Shown: positions 39,235 to 50,362, counted from the stretch's first letter. The stretch: DNA of 64,000 nucleotides from Vibrio diabolicus (GCA_001048675.1 CCKK01000020.1:434001-498000); one strand, 5' to 3'. Translations and numbers: made by a program. The notes: generated by a model not told the origin, from the letters alone.

Positions 39235-40794
39235 TTAGATGTTTGTGTCATATTGGTTCCGTTTAGGGCAGGTCGCTAAGACTTCTCGGTGACCTGTGTC
39301 TTTTACTTCTTGCAGAATGACATCAAATCCCCACAATCGGTATACGTGTTTCAGAACTTCTTCGTAACTGTCATCAAGCGGGATTCGGTTATGAGGTACG
39401 TATTGCAACGTGAGTGAGCGGTCCCCACGAACATCGACATTAAATACCTGAATGTTTGGCTCAAGGTTAGATAAGTTGTACTGAGCGGCTAAGGTTTCTC
39501 TAATGCGTTTATAACCCATCTCATCGTGTATCGCGGCGACTTCAATAAAGTTTTTGTGGTCATCATCGTTGATCGCAAACAGCTTGAAATCACGCATTAA
39601 TTTCGGAGAAAGGTATTGGCTAATGAAGCTTTCATCTTTGAAATTATGCATCGCGAAATGTACCGCATCTAACCAATCGGTTCCTGCCAAATCCGGAAAC
39701 CACTCCTTGTCCTCATCAGTTGGTTCTTCACAGATACGTTTAATATCCCGGAACATTGCAAAGCCCAAGGCGTATGGATTAATACCATTAAAGTAAGGGC
39801 TATTATAAGGCGGTTGAGCTACCACACTGGTATGGCTATGTAAGAACTCTAGTATGAACTTTTCGGATACCAAACCCTCATCGTAAAGATGGTTGAGAAT
39901 GGTGTAATGCCAGAATGTTGCCCAGCCTTCGTTCATGACCTGCGTTTGTTTTTGCGGATAAAAATACTGACTGATTTTGCGTACAATCCGCACGACTTCA
40001 CGTTGCCACGGCTCTAGTAGCGGGGCATGCTTTTCGAAAAAGTAGAGCAAGTTTTCCTGAGGCTCGCTTGGGAAACGCTCTTTAAGATCTTCCTCTTTGG
40101 TTTTGGCTCTTGGTACTGTGCGCCACAATTCATTCACTTGAGACTGTAAGTATGCCTCGCGTTCTTCTTGTCGCGCTTTCTCTTCGGTAATGGAGATTTT
40201 TTCTGGTCGCTTGTAACGATCCACACCAAAGTTCATTAAGGCGTGGCAGGAGTCGAGCAGTTTTTCCACTTCCTGTACTCCATATCGCTCCTCACATTCA
40301 GCCAAATACTTTTTGGCAAACAGCAAATAATCGATGATGGAGCTAGCGTCCGTCCATGTTTGGAACAGATAATTACCTTTGAAGAAAGAGTTGTGCCCGT
40401 AACAAGCGTGAGCAATCACTAGCGCTTGCATTGTCACGGTATTTTCTTCCATCAAATAGGCGATACACGGATTGGAGTTAATGACAATCTCGTAGGCTAA
40501 CCCCATTTGACCATGCTTATAGTTCTGTTCCGTTTGGATGAACTTTTTACCAAACGACCAGTGGTTGTAATTGATGGGCATACCAATACTTGAGTAGGCA
40601 TCCATCATTTGCTCGGAAGTAATCACTTCTATCTGGTTAGGGTAAGTGTCTAGGCGATAGTGTTGTGCGACACGCTTAATCTCTTTGTGGTAGCGTTCCA
40701 ACAGCTCAAATGTCCAATCCGGTCCATCTGGCAACATTTTACTATTACGCTTCTTAGGCGCCTCTCCTGAGAGGTTTTTCGTTGCGGTACTCAT
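39235..40794 (-). CDS. ycgB: SpoVR-family protein (YcgB)
   Basis: The product is 519 aa and matches the SpoVR family along its length: GPDWTFELLERYHKEIKR, YEIVINSNPCIAYLMEENT, AHACYGHNSFFKGNYLF, NEGWATFWHYTILNHLYDEG and SPYFNGINPYALGFAMFRDI. The pattern H-x-x-x-G-H/N and E-x-W-x-x-F-W-H looks like a metal site (inference). Its function is poorly known: spore cortex in Bacillus, stress-related in enterics. It starts 11 bp after yeaH, forming the unit yeaG-yeaH-ycgB. Confidence 0.92.
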   Translation of the reverse strand: MSTATKNLSGEAPKKRNSKMLPDGPDWTFELLERYHKEIKRVAQHYRLDTYPNQIEVITSEQMMDAYSSIGMPINYNHWSFGKKFIQTEQNYKHGQMGLAYEIVINSNPCIAYLMEENTVTMQALVIAHACYGHNSFFKGNYLFQTWTDASSIIDYLLFAKKYLAECEERYGVQEVEKLLDSCHALMNFGVDRYKRPEKISITEEKARQEEREAYLQSQVNELWRTVPRAKTKEEDLKERFPSEPQENLLYFFEKHAPLLEPWQREVVRIVRKISQYFYPQKQTQVMNEGWATFWHYTILNHLYDEGLVSEKFILEFLHSHTSVVAQPPYNSPYFNGINPYALGFAMFRDIKRICEEPTDEDKEWFPDLAGTDWLDAVHFAMHNFKDESFISQYLSPKLMRDFKLFAINDDDHKNFIEVAAIHDEMGYKRIRETLAAQYNLSNLEPNIQVFNVDVRGDRSLTLQYVPHNRIPLDDSYEEVLKHVYRLWGFDVILQEVKDTGHREVLATCPKRNQYDTNI

Positions 40795-40805
40795 CGCTAG
40801 CCTCC

Positions 40806-42077
40806 TTACGCCGTTTCTTTTTGGAATAGTTCACGGAAGACTGGGAAAATATCCTCCACAGAGCGAATGTTTTTCATTGCGAAGTTCGGAAATTCATCGG
40901 TGAGTTTTTCGTACTCATGCCATAGAGTTTGGTGCGAGCGCCGTGTGATCTCTATGTAGGAGTAGTACTGACAGTTTGGCAGTAGTTTGTTCACTAATAG
41001 ATCGCGGCATCTTGGCGAGTCATCTGCCCAGTTATCACCATCGGATGCTTGCGCAGCATAAATGTTCCATTGTCCAATTGGATAGCGCTCTTTTACGATT
41101 TCGTCCATCAGTTTCAATGCGCTGGATACAATGGTGCCCCCGGTTTCTTGCGAGTAGAAGAACTCGTGCTCGTCCACTTCTTTCGCTTGGGTGTGGTGGC
41201 GAATAAAGACAACGTCTACATTCTCGTAAGTTCGAGTTAAGAACAGGTATAACAGAACGTAAAAACGTTTTGCGATGTCTTTCGTTGCTTGATCCATCGA
41301 GCCCGATACGTCCATCAAACAAAACATCACAGCTTGACTAGATGGTACAGGGCGTTTTTCATAGTTTTTAAAGCGTAAGTCGAAGGTGTCAATAAATGGA
41401 ACCCCCTCAATTTTCTTACGCAGCTCTTCAATTTCAGCCTTCAAGCGGTTCTCTTCAAACTGCTGAGCGGGTTCAATGTTTTTGATACGAGCAAGTTCAT
41501 CTTCTAGCTCTTTGAGAAGACGTTTCTTACCTGCGGTCATTGCCGTACGTCGTGCAAGAGATTGTTGTAGCGAACGTACAACCGCAATGTTTGAAGGGAT
41601 ACCAGCAGTTTGAAAGCCTGCGCGGTGCGTTTTCCATTCAGTAATTTTGGCAATTTGGTTTTTTTCTAGATTAGGCAGCTCGAGATCTTCGAACAAAATA
41701 TCGAGGTACTCATCTTTTGATATTTGGAATACAAATTCGTCTTGGCCTTCTCCATCTGGACTGGCATTGCCTTCTCCCGAGCCACCACCTTGACCGCCAC
41801 CTTTGGGACGCTCAATTTTATCACCAGTAATGAATTGGTCATTGCCGGGATGAACTCGTTCGCGAACACCACCTTTGCCTTGATGAAAGATCGGTTCATT
41901 GATGTCTTTGTGAGGGATAGAGACGTCTTCGCCCGTTTCCGTATTCGTAATCGAGCGTCGATTCACTGCGTCTGCTACCGACTCTTTTATTTGCTCTTTG
42001 TGGCGCTTCAAGAAGCGCTGTCGATTAACAGCGCTCTTGTTCTTGCCATTGAGCCTTCGGTCTATAAATTGCGCCAT
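40806..42077 (-). CDS. yeaH: YeaH/YhbH family protein (UPF0229)
   Basis: The product is 423 aa from ATG 42077 ([20 protein letters not shown]), the family N-terminus; the frame is open to 42101. A Gly-rich disordered linker lies around residues 85-105. The C-terminal ~190 aa form a von Willebrand-A-like domain with a MIDAS-type motif [17 protein letters not shown]. It partners the kinase YeaG in E. coli stress and stationary phase, by co-occurrence. It lies 47 bp after yeaG and 11 bp before ycgB. Confidence 0.93.
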   Translation of the reverse strand: MAQFIDRRLNGKNKSAVNRQRFLKRHKEQIKESVADAVNRRSITNTETGEDVSIPHKDINEPIFHQGKGGVRERVHPGNDQFITGDKIERPKGGGQGGGSGEGNASPDGEGQDEFVFQISKDEYLDILFEDLELPNLEKNQIAKITEWKTHRAGFQTAGIPSNIAVVRSLQQSLARRTAMTAGKKRLLKELEDELARIKNIEPAQQFEENRLKAEIEELRKKIEGVPFIDTFDLRFKNYEKRPVPSSQAVMFCLMDVSGSMDQATKDIAKRFYVLLYLFLTRTYENVDVVFIRHHTQAKEVDEHEFFYSQETGGTIVSSALKLMDEIVKERYPIGQWNIYAAQASDGDNWADDSPRCRDLLVNKLLPNCQYYSYIEITRRSHQTLWHEYEKLTDEFPNFAMKNIRSVEDIFPVFRELFQKETA

Positions 42078-42124
42078 GAAATAGCCCTCTTCATGTTTCA
42101 CAAGCGACCTAACTCAATACTGGG

Positions 42125-44059
42125 TTAGGATGACTTACGTACTCGTAGGTACCACTCAGAAAGTAGGCGAACCTGTTTCTCGGTATAGCCTTTTTCCATC
42201 ATGCGAGCGACAAAGTCGTCATGCTTCTTCTGATCTTCAGAAGAGGTTTTCGCATTAAATGAGATAACCGGAAGTAGCTCTTCGGTATTGGAGAACATTT
42301 TCTTCTCGATTACTGTGCGCAGTTTTTCGTAGCTGGTCCAAACCGGGTTTTGACCATTGTTATTCGCTTTCGCACGAAGCACAAAGTTAACGATTTCGTT
42401 TCGGAAATCTTTCGGGTTAGAAATACCAGCGGTTTTCTCGATCTTCTCTAGCTCAGCGTTGAGTGAAGATCGATCAAATAGCTGACCAGTTTCTGGATCT
42501 CGGTACTCTTGGTCTTGAATCCAGAAGTCTGCGTAGGTGACATAGCGGTCGAAGATGTTCTGACCGTATTCAGAGTAAGACTCGAGATAAGCGGTCTGAA
42601 TCTCTTTACCAATAAATTCAACGTAGCGAGGCACTAGGTAGCCTTTCAAGAACTCGAGATATTTCTCTGCCGTTTCAGCAGGGAACTGTTCACGTTCAAC
42701 CTGTTGTTCAATCACATAGAACAGGTGTACAGGGTTGGCTGCCACCTCGGTTTGGTCGAAGTTAAATACGCGCGACAAAATCTTAAAGGCGAAACGTGTA
42801 GAGAGACCATTCATGCCTTCATCGACACCCGCATAATCACGATACTCTTGATAGCTTTTTGCCTTTGGATCGGTGTCTTTGAGTGTTTCACCATCGTAGA
42901 CGCGCATTTTTGAGAAAATGGATGAGTTTTCAGGCTCTTTCAGGCGTGAAAGAATACTGAATTGCGCTAGAGTTTCGAGCGTGCTTGGAGAGCAAGGGGC
43001 CTGAGACAGCTCACTGTTTTCAAGCAGTTTTTGGTAGATTTTCACTTCTTCGGATACGCGGAGACAGTAAGGTACTTTTACAATGTACACACGGTCGAGG
43101 AAGGCTTCGTTATTTTTGTTGTTACGGAAAGTCTGCCACTCAGATTCGTTCGAGTGAGCCAGAATCATACCGTCGAATGGAATCGCAGATAGACCTTCAG
43201 TACCGTTGAAGTTACCTTCTTGCGTTGCCGTCAAAAGTGGGTGAAGTACTTTGATCGGCGCTTTGAACATCTCAACGAATTCCATTAAACCTTGATTTGC
43301 TTTACACAGCGCACCGGAGTAGCTGTAGGCATCGGGGTCGTCTTGCGAATAATGTTCGAGTTTACGGATATCGACTTTACCAACCAGTGATGAAATATCT
43401 TGGTTGTTTTCATCCCCTGGTTCTGTTTTAGCAATACCGATCTGATCGAGAATTGAAGGGCGAACTTTCACTACCTTAAATTTAGTGATATCGCCGCCAA
43501 ATTCATGAAGGCGCTTAGCGGCCCATGGTGACATAATTGAGCGAAGATAACGTTGCTCGATACCATATTCTTTTTTCAAAATATCGCCGTCTTCCGTGGC
43601 TTTGAATAGACAGAATGGATGGTCATTCACTGGACTGCGTTCGCCATTGGCAGTAAGAACATAGATAGGCATCTGTTCCATCAGAGCCTTAAGTTTTTCT
43701 GCTAGTGAGGACTTACCACCGCCGACAGGACCGAGTAGGTATAGGATCTGCTTACGTTCCTCTAAACCTTGCGCCGCGTGTTTTAGGTAAGACACAATTT
43801 GCTCTATGGCATCTTCCATACCATAAAAATCTTTAAAGGTTTCATAACGAGAGATAACACGATTCGAGAAGATGCGGCTCAATCTCGGGTCTTTTGCCGT
43901 ATCGATTATCTCTGGTTCACCGATCGCCATCAGTAGGCGTTCTGCTGCATTAGCATAAGCGCTTTTGTCATCCTTACACAGGGCTAGAAACTCCTGTAAC
44001 GACATCTCTTCATCTTTTGCAGCTTCATATCTTGATTGATAGTGGTCGAAAATACTCAT
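42125..44059 (-). CDS. yeaG: PrkA-type serine protein kinase YeaG
   Basis: The product is 644 aa from ATG 44059, preceded by GGGGAAAG; the frame is open to 44116. An AAA-like N-terminal domain carries Walker A GPVGGGKSS (about 110). The C-terminal PrkA domain follows. Landmarks are DHYQSRYEAAKDEEMSLQEF, MILAHSNESEWQTFRNN and DEGMNGLSTRFAFKILSRVF. In E. coli YeaG is a kinase involved in nitrogen-starvation and stationary-phase adaptation. It is the first gene of yeaG-yeaH-ycgB. Confidence 0.94.
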   Translation of the reverse strand: MSIFDHYQSRYEAAKDEEMSLQEFLALCKDDKSAYANAAERLLMAIGEPEIIDTAKDPRLSRIFSNRVISRYETFKDFYGMEDAIEQIVSYLKHAAQGLEERKQILYLLGPVGGGKSSLAEKLKALMEQMPIYVLTANGERSPVNDHPFCLFKATEDGDILKKEYGIEQRYLRSIMSPWAAKRLHEFGGDITKFKVVKVRPSILDQIGIAKTEPGDENNQDISSLVGKVDIRKLEHYSQDDPDAYSYSGALCKANQGLMEFVEMFKAPIKVLHPLLTATQEGNFNGTEGLSAIPFDGMILAHSNESEWQTFRNNKNNEAFLDRVYIVKVPYCLRVSEEVKIYQKLLENSELSQAPCSPSTLETLAQFSILSRLKEPENSSIFSKMRVYDGETLKDTDPKAKSYQEYRDYAGVDEGMNGLSTRFAFKILSRVFNFDQTEVAANPVHLFYVIEQQVEREQFPAETAEKYLEFLKGYLVPRYVEFIGKEIQTAYLESYSEYGQNIFDRYVTYADFWIQDQEYRDPETGQLFDRSSLNAELEKIEKTAGISNPKDFRNEIVNFVLRAKANNNGQNPVWTSYEKLRTVIEKKMFSNTEELLPVISFNAKTSSEDQKKHDDFVARMMEKGYTEKQVRLLSEWYLRVRKSS

Positions 44060-44545
44060 GTCGCTTTCCCCTTTAATAGTCAGTCTACCGACGAACGTTG
44101 ATTCAGGCTTTCCCACCTATTGTTATGCTCCTTGTTGTTTGAATATACGTCCTGTTATCACATTTGGTTCGTACAGAATGTAAGATTGGCGACACCAAAG
44201 ACTTTGCTTTATGGACAGTTTTTTCATTACAACGGTGAGCGGTGGGTATGAATCTTTCAATCACAGCCTTTCTCTACTTAAGCCTAGTCGGGGATTTGCA
44301 ATTTTGCTTAACAATTATGAATTTATTGCAAAAGTGACATTTGAATCACTCTTTCACTGAAGATGAATTTATGTCGTGAATAGGTGCAATAGAAATCAAA
44401 TATTTGGCAAAGACAGAAGAGTCTCAGTGATTCATTGCTCTACATCGCATAAGGTAAGCGTAAGAAGACAGAAAAGCAGCGGTAAGATTGTGACAGGGCA
44501 AATAAAAAAGGAAAGCGAGTGCTTTCCTTTTCGTAGACGAATAGT
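44060..44545. other. Intergenic region yeaG-yfbU
   Basis: This 486-bp gap must hold the yeaG promoter (minus strand) and the yfbU terminator. Short open frames at 44376-44612 have no coding look. I found no convincing sigma-54 or sigma-70 promoter by eye. Confidence 0.55.
44504..44532 (-). terminator. Terminator of yfbU
   Basis: Minus-strand AAAAGGAAAGC - ACTC - GCTTTCCTTTTTT hairpin with T tail, about 15-40 bp past the yfbU stop. Confidence 0.82.
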
Positions 44546-45046
44546 TTATGCGCTGAAGATTTGTGCAAGCTCGTTTTCGCATAAATGGTACTGACGAGGG
44601 CAGTTGCGCCAAGTTTGTAGCATACGACGGTATTTATCCAGCATTGGCATTTGGCTGTTAAAGTGATGGTCTGCTTTATCAAATTGAGGGTACAGACCTT
44701 CAGAATCAATAAGGAAGCGTACGTAATGGACTTGTTGGGCCTCTGAAGCAATATCAAACCCAAGGAACTGCAAGCGGCGCTGATCCACTTTGTTACGATC
44801 TTCGGTATCGAGCATGTTGTAAGATTCTTGCATCGCGTGATACATCTCCATAACGTCGATGATCTCACGACACTCCGCTTCTGAGAGACAGCCGAAATCT
44901 TTATTCAACTCACGCATTTGTAGCTCATAGCCACGTTCAACGATCGTTTGTAAGCGTTTGTATTTGGCCGCATTACTTGGATCAAGTTGAGACATAAGGT
45001 TGTATTGGTTTGATAGAATCAAACGTTGAGCGTTTGACATTTCCAT
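44546..45046 (-). CDS. yfbU: YfbU family protein (UPF0304)
   Basis: The product is 166 aa and collinear with E. coli Yfb[56 protein letters not shown] and [19 protein letters not shown]. It is helical and cytoplasmic. Its function is not established. It stands alone between the COG3235 gene and yeaG. Confidence 0.94.
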   Translation of the reverse strand: MEMSNAQRLILSNQYNLMSQLDPSNAAKYKRLQTIVERGYELQMRELNKDFGCLSEAECREIIDVMEMYHAMQESYNMLDTEDRNKVDQRRLQFLGFDIASEAQQVHYVRFLIDSEGLYPQFDKADHHFNSQMPMLDKYRRMLQTWRNCPRQYHLCENELAQIFSA

Positions 45047-45182
45047 GATGACCTCACTAGATATCTAATACATTTTTAATGTGCTTAGGTTAACGCTTAA
45101 GACATGAGTGAAACATGATCTCAACACATATTTAATACTAAAAAATGGCAAGAACTGTCACTTTTGACCAGTTTAAAAACAC

Positions 45183-45849
45183 TTATTTATGGTAATGATT
45201 GTATATGTAGTCTCGGTCTGAAAATACTCTTAGCCACTCTGGTTTGAATACGGTTAAAACCGCCAGTGACATACCATTTAATAGACCCTCAGGGAAGGCA
45301 AGCAACGGTACAAAAATAAAGTAGTTATGTTGAATGGTTTCCCAATCGTAATGACCAACCGATAAATGGTAAAAGGAGTTAATCAGCAGATGCAGGCTTC
45401 CTGTTATCGCGCCGTTGAAAAAACCTGCAACGAAGATGAACACAAAAATGTTTCTTGGCAAGTAGTGATAACTCAAAAGAAAGACGAGGTAACTAATGAA
45501 GATAGGAAGCAGGGCAGACAATACTAAAGACGTGGGTAACTGCAACAACGACACATCATGTAGCAGGTGGTTGACCAGCATTGCGGGGATACTGATTAGA
45601 AAGGCCATACGCCAACCATACATCATCGTCAGCGTTGTTAGCGCGAGAAAATGAATCTGTAGTCCTTCTTTTACGCCTGCTTGGGTTGCCCATAAGATGC
45701 TAGAAAAAAAAGAGTGTTGCGAAAACGAGGTGCTGAAATGCTTTTTCCTTTTCAAGCTTGGGCCAAACGACTTTTTTCCAATCTGGTAGACAGTAGGCGA
45801 GCACTATCCAAAGTATGACAACCAGAGAGCCCAAGTTAAACCAATCCAT
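45183..45849 (-). CDS. COG3235/CbiM-like membrane protein, frameshifted as read
   Basis: The full gene starts at ATG 45849 (MDWFNLGSLVVILWIVLAYC) and continues LPDWKKVVWPKLEKEKAFQH, then meets a stop at an eight-base A run on the plus strand (45704-45711). With seven bases the frame joins LFFSSILWATQAGVKEGLQIH and runs to 45183, giving about 221 aa. There are about six membrane segments. The HFLALTTLTMMYGWRMAFL region and overall layout resemble energy-coupling-factor permeases of the CbiM group, but no ATPase gene is nearby, so the substrate and even transport role are inference. Confidence 0.75.
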
Positions 45850-45950
45850 GTTACTTCCTTCCTATGCGATCATGACGCAATCATTTCTATTGTTCTTTTT
45901 ATACCTAAATCAACTCATAGAGATTCATTGAAGGTACTTAGGTATAGTTA

Positions 45951-45980
45951 AAAAAATACCAGCAATATGCTGGTATTTTA
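45951..45980 (-). terminator. Terminator of pflA
   Basis: AATACCAGCA - TA - TTGCTGGTATT on the minus strand, then a run of T. Confidence 0.82.
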
Positions 45981-46003
45981 AAGAGGTTAGTCTTGCTGTT
46001 CAC

Positions 46004-46744
46004 TTAGTATTTTACGTTATCGTTGTACTGCGCAAGAATGGATTGAATCTCGTCCATGGTTTCTTTCGGTGGAGGGTTTACCCCTTCGAGTGGGTATTCT
46101 AAGCCCAATGCTTCCCATTTATGGGCACCCAATTTGTGATAAGGAAGTAACTCGACCTTTTCGATGTTATCCATATCTTTAATAAACTCACCAAGCATGT
46201 GTGCTGCCTCAGGGTCATCTGTGTAACCAGGCACGACTACATATCGAATCCAGGTTTTCTTTCCGATTTTTTGCAAGTAACGAGCAAAGTCCAATGTACG
46301 TCGATTCGATACTCCGATGAGATCTTGGTGCACTTCATCTTTCATGTGCTTGATATCAAGCATTACTAAGTCTGTTGCATCCAGTACTTCATCGATAACA
46401 TCAGTGTGTTTACGAACATAACCGTTCGTATCTAGACACGTATGAATACCTTCTGCCTTAGCTGCGCGGAAAAAGTCCCGTACAAATTCAGGCTGAAGCA
46501 TCGCTTCGCCGCCAGAACAAGTAACGCCACCACCTGATGCATTCATGAAGTGGCGGTAACTTTTCGCTTCGGAAATGATCTCTTCAACCGTAACTTCTTT
46601 GCCATCATGCGTATCCCATGTATCGCGATTGTGGCAATACTTACAGCGCATCAAACAACCTTGCAAGAAGACGATAAAACGAATACCAGGTCCGTCTACG
46701 GTACCACATGACTCAAATGAGTGAATACGACCAGTTGTTGACAT
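46004..46744 (-). CDS. pflA: Pyruvate formate-lyase activating enzyme
   Basis: The product is 246 aa, a radical SAM enzyme that creates the glycyl radical of PflB. The 4Fe-4S Cys cluster C30-x3-C34-x2-C37 ([14 protein letters not shown]) is intact, and the SAM-binding [14 protein letters not shown] and [10 protein letters not shown] follow. E. coli PflA is also 246 aa. It is separated from pflB by an LpxR-type gene. Confidence 0.96.
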   Translation of the reverse strand: MSTTGRIHSFESCGTVDGPGIRFIVFLQGCLMRCKYCHNRDTWDTHDGKEVTVEEIISEAKSYRHFMNASGGGVTCSGGEAMLQPEFVRDFFRAAKAEGIHTCLDTNGYVRKHTDVIDEVLDATDLVMLDIKHMKDEVHQDLIGVSNRRTLDFARYLQKIGKKTWIRYVVVPGYTDDPEAAHMLGEFIKDMDNIEKVELLPYHKLGAHKWEALGLEYPLEGVNPPPKETMDEIQSILAQYNDNVKY

Positions 46745-46955
46745 CTTTTGCTCTCATTACTAGTAAATTCTAGCTGTTATTTTATTACAAAAAGCAGGGT
46801 TAAAACAGCTTTGTCGGTACTAAAGGCAAGGTTATGTGAAGAAAGAAAATAGATAGACCAATCTAAATAAATGCTTGATCACAGGGTTGGTTAATACCAA
46901 ACGAGAGAACTTGCCTTGTATTTAGATTGGTACGGATACAGGGATAAGTCAGCTT

Positions 46956-47933
46956 TTAGAAAAAGGCGAACACAGAGAAGGAGCCTGTCCCATAAACATC
47001 AGTTTGGGATTCTTCATAATCTGGCGTTTTTATCGTAAAGGTTAGGCTTGCACCGTAATTTTGGTTATACCAAGTTGCACCCGCTACGGCGCTTGCTTGC
47101 CAATTTTGCAGTGTGACGTCGTATGGCGCGGATGGCTCAGGAATACCAGGGCGATCGCCTTCGATGGTCATGTCATTGAAACGGTAACGACCTTCAAACC
47201 CCGTAAATAAGAACCAGCTTGAAGTATCCTGTGCGAGCATACTCGCTGAGAACGGGCTCTCAACACTAATATTGGCGGCTCCGATGCTGCTTGCTAGGTT
47301 TGTACCCCAACGAAACATGACGCCTTGAGAGACATCACTACGGAAGTTACCTGCATTGATGTCGTTAATGTTGGTGATTTCCCATTGCGTTTTTTGTTCT
47401 TCGCTGCGCATCAATTTATTAAATACGCGGTAGCCAAGGCTAAACGCCACTTTATCGTCGATCTGGTAATCCCAACCTTGTGGGTCAGTCGAGCCTGTTA
47501 TGCCGTGAACGATTTCTTGCGCTTTTTCTGAAAGCGAACTTTCACCTGTTGCACCGATGGTGAAGTTGTAGCGGACGGCCTTATCATCAGTCAAAGAAAG
47601 ATAGTTGATCTCAGTATGTAGATAACCCGCATATGGGCGATCATTGACCAGTGGATAATCCGCTTCAATGTCGCTCGGAGTCCACATTTTGTGGCCTAGA
47701 ACCAACTCTATTTTATCGATATTGGCGTGTACTGAGTCTGCCAGACTCAGCCATTTCCATTGGCTTTCTTGTTTCAGTTGGCCTGTTGCGTAGGAAAGAA
47801 AAATACCATTTGTGTAGTCTTGGTCGACGCCGAAAATACCATCATTGTCGAGTGTAAAAGAGACCGTAGACTTAGTGGATGCCATCGCAACTGGAGAAAG
47901 AAGAGTAAGAACAATTAATTTACTGAGTTTCAT
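46956..47933 (-). CDS. LpxR-family outer-membrane lipid A deacylase
   Basis: The product is 325 aa with a signal peptide (MKLSKLIVLTLLSPVAMA). The mature sequence starts with an amphipathic strand containing LDNDGIFGVDQDYTNGI and then shows RPYAGYLHTEINYLSL and VHGITGSTDPQGWDYQI, which are LpxR/DUF2219 landmarks; the Asn-Asp pair and His fit the known active residues of Salmonella LpxR. It ends in aromatic residues (FAFF), as outer-membrane barrels do. LpxR removes the 3' acyloxyacyl chain of lipid A. Whether this member has that activity is inference. It sits between pflB and pflA on the same strand. Confidence 0.82.
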   Translation of the reverse strand: MKLSKLIVLTLLSPVAMASTKSTVSFTLDNDGIFGVDQDYTNGIFLSYATGQLKQESQWKWLSLADSVHANIDKIELVLGHKMWTPSDIEADYPLVNDRPYAGYLHTEINYLSLTDDKAVRYNFTIGATGESSLSEKAQEIVHGITGSTDPQGWDYQIDDKVAFSLGYRVFNKLMRSEEQKTQWEITNINDINAGNFRSDVSQGVMFRWGTNLASSIGAANISVESPFSASMLAQDTSSWFLFTGFEGRYRFNDMTIEGDRPGIPEPSAPYDVTLQNWQASAVAGATWYNQNYGASLTFTIKTPDYEESQTDVYGTGSFSVFAFF

Positions 47934-48019
47934 ATACTTTATTTACTAACTTTTTTCGCATCATACGTAAGAATGTGGGCAAAATCTTTCGTAATATCAC
48001 AACTTTCATTCAAGAAATA

Positions 48020-48052
48020 AAAAAAGGCTGATGCTTCTAAGCATCAGCCTTT
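48020..48052 (-). terminator. Terminator of pflB
   Basis: AGGCTGATGCTT and AAGCATCAGCCT form the stem; on the minus strand a T7 tail follows. Confidence 0.9.
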
Positions 48053-48085
48053 GTTGTATCACTAAAACGTTATTTCGCTAAAGTC

Positions 48086-50362
48086 TTATAGAGACTCTGT
48101 GAATGTACGTGCGATTACGTCAGCTTGTTGCTCTGCAGTTAGAGAGTTAAAGCGAACAGCGTAACCAGATACACGGATTGTTAGCTGAGGGTATTTCTCT
48201 GGGTGCTTAACGGCGTCTTCTAGAGTTTCGCGGTTAAGAACGTTCACGTTTAGGTGTTGACCACCTTCGATCCCCGCTTCGTGGTGGAAGTAACCATCCA
48301 TCAGACCAGCAAGGTTAGCGCGTTGTGAACCCTCATCTTTACCTAGTGCATTAGGTACGATAGAGAATGTGTAAGAGATACCATCTTGTGCGTCAGCAAA
48401 CGGCAGTTTTGCAACTGAAGTTAGTGATGCTACGGCACCTTTCTCATCGCGACCGTGCATTGGGTTCGCACCTGGAGCAAATGGAGCACCAGCACGACGA
48501 CCATCAGGTGTGTTACCAGTTTTCTTACCGTAAACCACGTTTGAAGTGATAGTAAGAATTGACTGAGTAGGGATTGCATCACGGTAAGTCTTAAGCTTAC
48601 GGATTTTGCCCATAAATACAGAAACAAGTTCACATGCGATATCATCAACGCGTGGGTCGTTGTTACCAAATTTAGGGTAATCACCTTCGATTTCGAAGTC
48701 GATTGCTAGACCGTCTTCGTCACGGATTGGCTTAACTTTTGCGTATTTGATTGCAGACAGAGAGTCAGCCGCAACAGATAGACCAGCAATACCACAAGCC
48801 ATAGTACGTTTAACGTCACGGTCATGTAGAGCCATTAGTGCCGCTTCGTAGCTGTACTTGTCGTGCATGAAGTGGATAGCGTTTAGTGCAGTCACGTACT
48901 GCTTCGCTAGCCAATCCATGAAGTGGTCCATTTTCTCCCACAACTCATCGTAGTTCAGTACATCGCCTTCGATCTTCGGCATTTGTGGACCAACTTGGAT
49001 TTTTAGCTTCTCATCCACACCACCGTTGATGGTGTAAAGCATAGTTTTCGCAAGGTTAGCACGAGCACCAAAGAACTGCATTTGCTTACCAACAACCATT
49101 GGAGATACACAACATGCGATTGCGTAGTCGTCAGAGTTCATGTCTGGACGCATTAGGTCGTCGTTTTCGTACTGGATTGAAGAAGTATCGATAGACACTT
49201 TCGCACAGAACTTCTTGAAGCCTTCAGGTAGTTGCTCAGACCAAAGAACAGTGATGTTTGGCTCTGGAGAAGGACCCATTGTGTATAGTGAGTTTAGGAA
49301 ACGGAAGTTTGTACGAGTAACTAGCGTACGACCGTCAAGACCCATACCACCCATCGACTCAGTTGCCCAGATAGGGTCGCCAGAGAATAGATCATCGTAC
49401 TCAGGAGTACGTAGGAAACGAACCATACGTAGTTTCATTACGAAGTGGTCGATCATTTCCTGAGCTTGTTCTTCTGTGATGCGGCCAGCAGCGATATCGC
49501 GCTCGATGAAGATGTCTAGGAACGTAGAAGTACGGCCTAGAGACATTGCCGCGCCGTTTTGAGATTTAACAGCAGCTAGGTAACCGAAGTAAGTCCACTG
49601 GATAGCTTCTTGTGCAGTTTCAGCAGGACGAGAAATGTCACAACCGTATTTTGCAGCCATTTCTTTGATTTGACCTAGAGCACGGTGTTGCTCTGCGATC
49701 TCTTCACGAAGCTGCATTGTCATTTGTAGGTCTTCGCCGTTCTCGAAACGCTCTTGTAGAGAAGAGAACTGTGCGAATTTATCCTTCATTAGGAAATCAA
49801 TACCGTATAGAGCAACACGACGGTAGTCACCGATGATACGACCACGACCGTATGCATCAGGAAGACCAGTCAATACGCCAGACTTACGACACGCCATGAT
49901 TTGTGGAGTGTAGATGTCGAAAACGCCTTGGTTGTGAGTTTTACGGTATTCTGTGTAGATTTTCTTAACTTGTGGGTCAAGCTCGCGGTTGTAGGCTTTG
50001 CATGAGCCTTCAACCATACGGATACCACCGTTAGGGATGATCGCACGTTTTAGAGGAGCGTCAGTTTGAAGACCTACGATAGTTTCTAGGTCTTTTTCGA
50101 TGTAGCCTGCATCGTGAGCAGTGATGGTAGAGATAACTGAAGTATCAAAATCAACAGGAGCGTGAGTCGCGTTCTCTTGTTTGATGCCTTCCATTACCTT
50201 AGCCCAAAGCTTGTTAGTCGCTTCAGTACCTTCAGAAACTAGGAAAGATTCGTCGCCTTCGTACGGAGTGTAGTTCTTCTGAATGAAATCACGAACGTTT
50301 ACTTCGTTTTGCCAGTCGCCTGCAGCAAAACCTTCCCAAGCTTTAGCAAATTGCTCTGCCAT
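48086..50362 (-). CDS. pflB: Formate C-acetyltransferase (pyruvate formate-lyase)
   Basis: The product is 758 aa. PflB splits pyruvate with CoA into acetyl-CoA and formate under anaerobiosis. The two active cysteines are adjacent in [12 protein letters not shown] (about 417-418), and the glycyl radical motif RVSGYAVRF is at G733. The ribosome site AGGTAGG is present. The formate channel gene focA, usually next to pflB, is not here; a DUF3360 gene is upstream instead, on the same strand but behind its own terminator. Confidence 0.97.
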   Translation of the reverse strand: MAEQFAKAWEGFAAGDWQNEVNVRDFIQKNYTPYEGDESFLVSEGTEATNKLWAKVMEGIKQENATHAPVDFDTSVISTITAHDAGYIEKDLETIVGLQTDAPLKRAIIPNGGIRMVEGSCKAYNRELDPQVKKIYTEYRKTHNQGVFDIYTPQIMACRKSGVLTGLPDAYGRGRIIGDYRRVALYGIDFLMKDKFAQFSSLQERFENGEDLQMTMQLREEIAEQHRALGQIKEMAAKYGCDISRPAETAQEAIQWTYFGYLAAVKSQNGAAMSLGRTSTFLDIFIERDIAAGRITEEQAQEMIDHFVMKLRMVRFLRTPEYDDLFSGDPIWATESMGGMGLDGRTLVTRTNFRFLNSLYTMGPSPEPNITVLWSEQLPEGFKKFCAKVSIDTSSIQYENDDLMRPDMNSDDYAIACCVSPMVVGKQMQFFGARANLAKTMLYTINGGVDEKLKIQVGPQMPKIEGDVLNYDELWEKMDHFMDWLAKQYVTALNAIHFMHDKYSYEAALMALHDRDVKRTMACGIAGLSVAADSLSAIKYAKVKPIRDEDGLAIDFEIEGDYPKFGNNDPRVDDIACELVSVFMGKIRKLKTYRDAIPTQSILTITSNVVYGKKTGNTPDGRRAGAPFAPGANPMHGRDEKGAVASLTSVAKLPFADAQDGISYTFSIVPNALGKDEGSQRANLAGLMDGYFHHEAGIEGGQHLNVNVLNRETLEDAVKHPEKYPQLTIRVSGYAVRFNSLTAEQQADVIARTFTESL

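Noticed and set aside
41724..42128. Plus-strand 134-codon frame
   Set aside because: It is antisense to yeaH, which is conserved along its full length.
44376..44612. Small genes in the yeaG-yfbU gap
   Set aside because: No ribosome site or recognisable protein; the segment includes the yfbU terminator.
45901..45945. Riboswitch upstream of the COG3235 gene
   Set aside because: An 8-bp inverted repeat (ATACCTAA/TTAGGTAT) is present, but no cobalamin-box or other riboswitch core could be seen.
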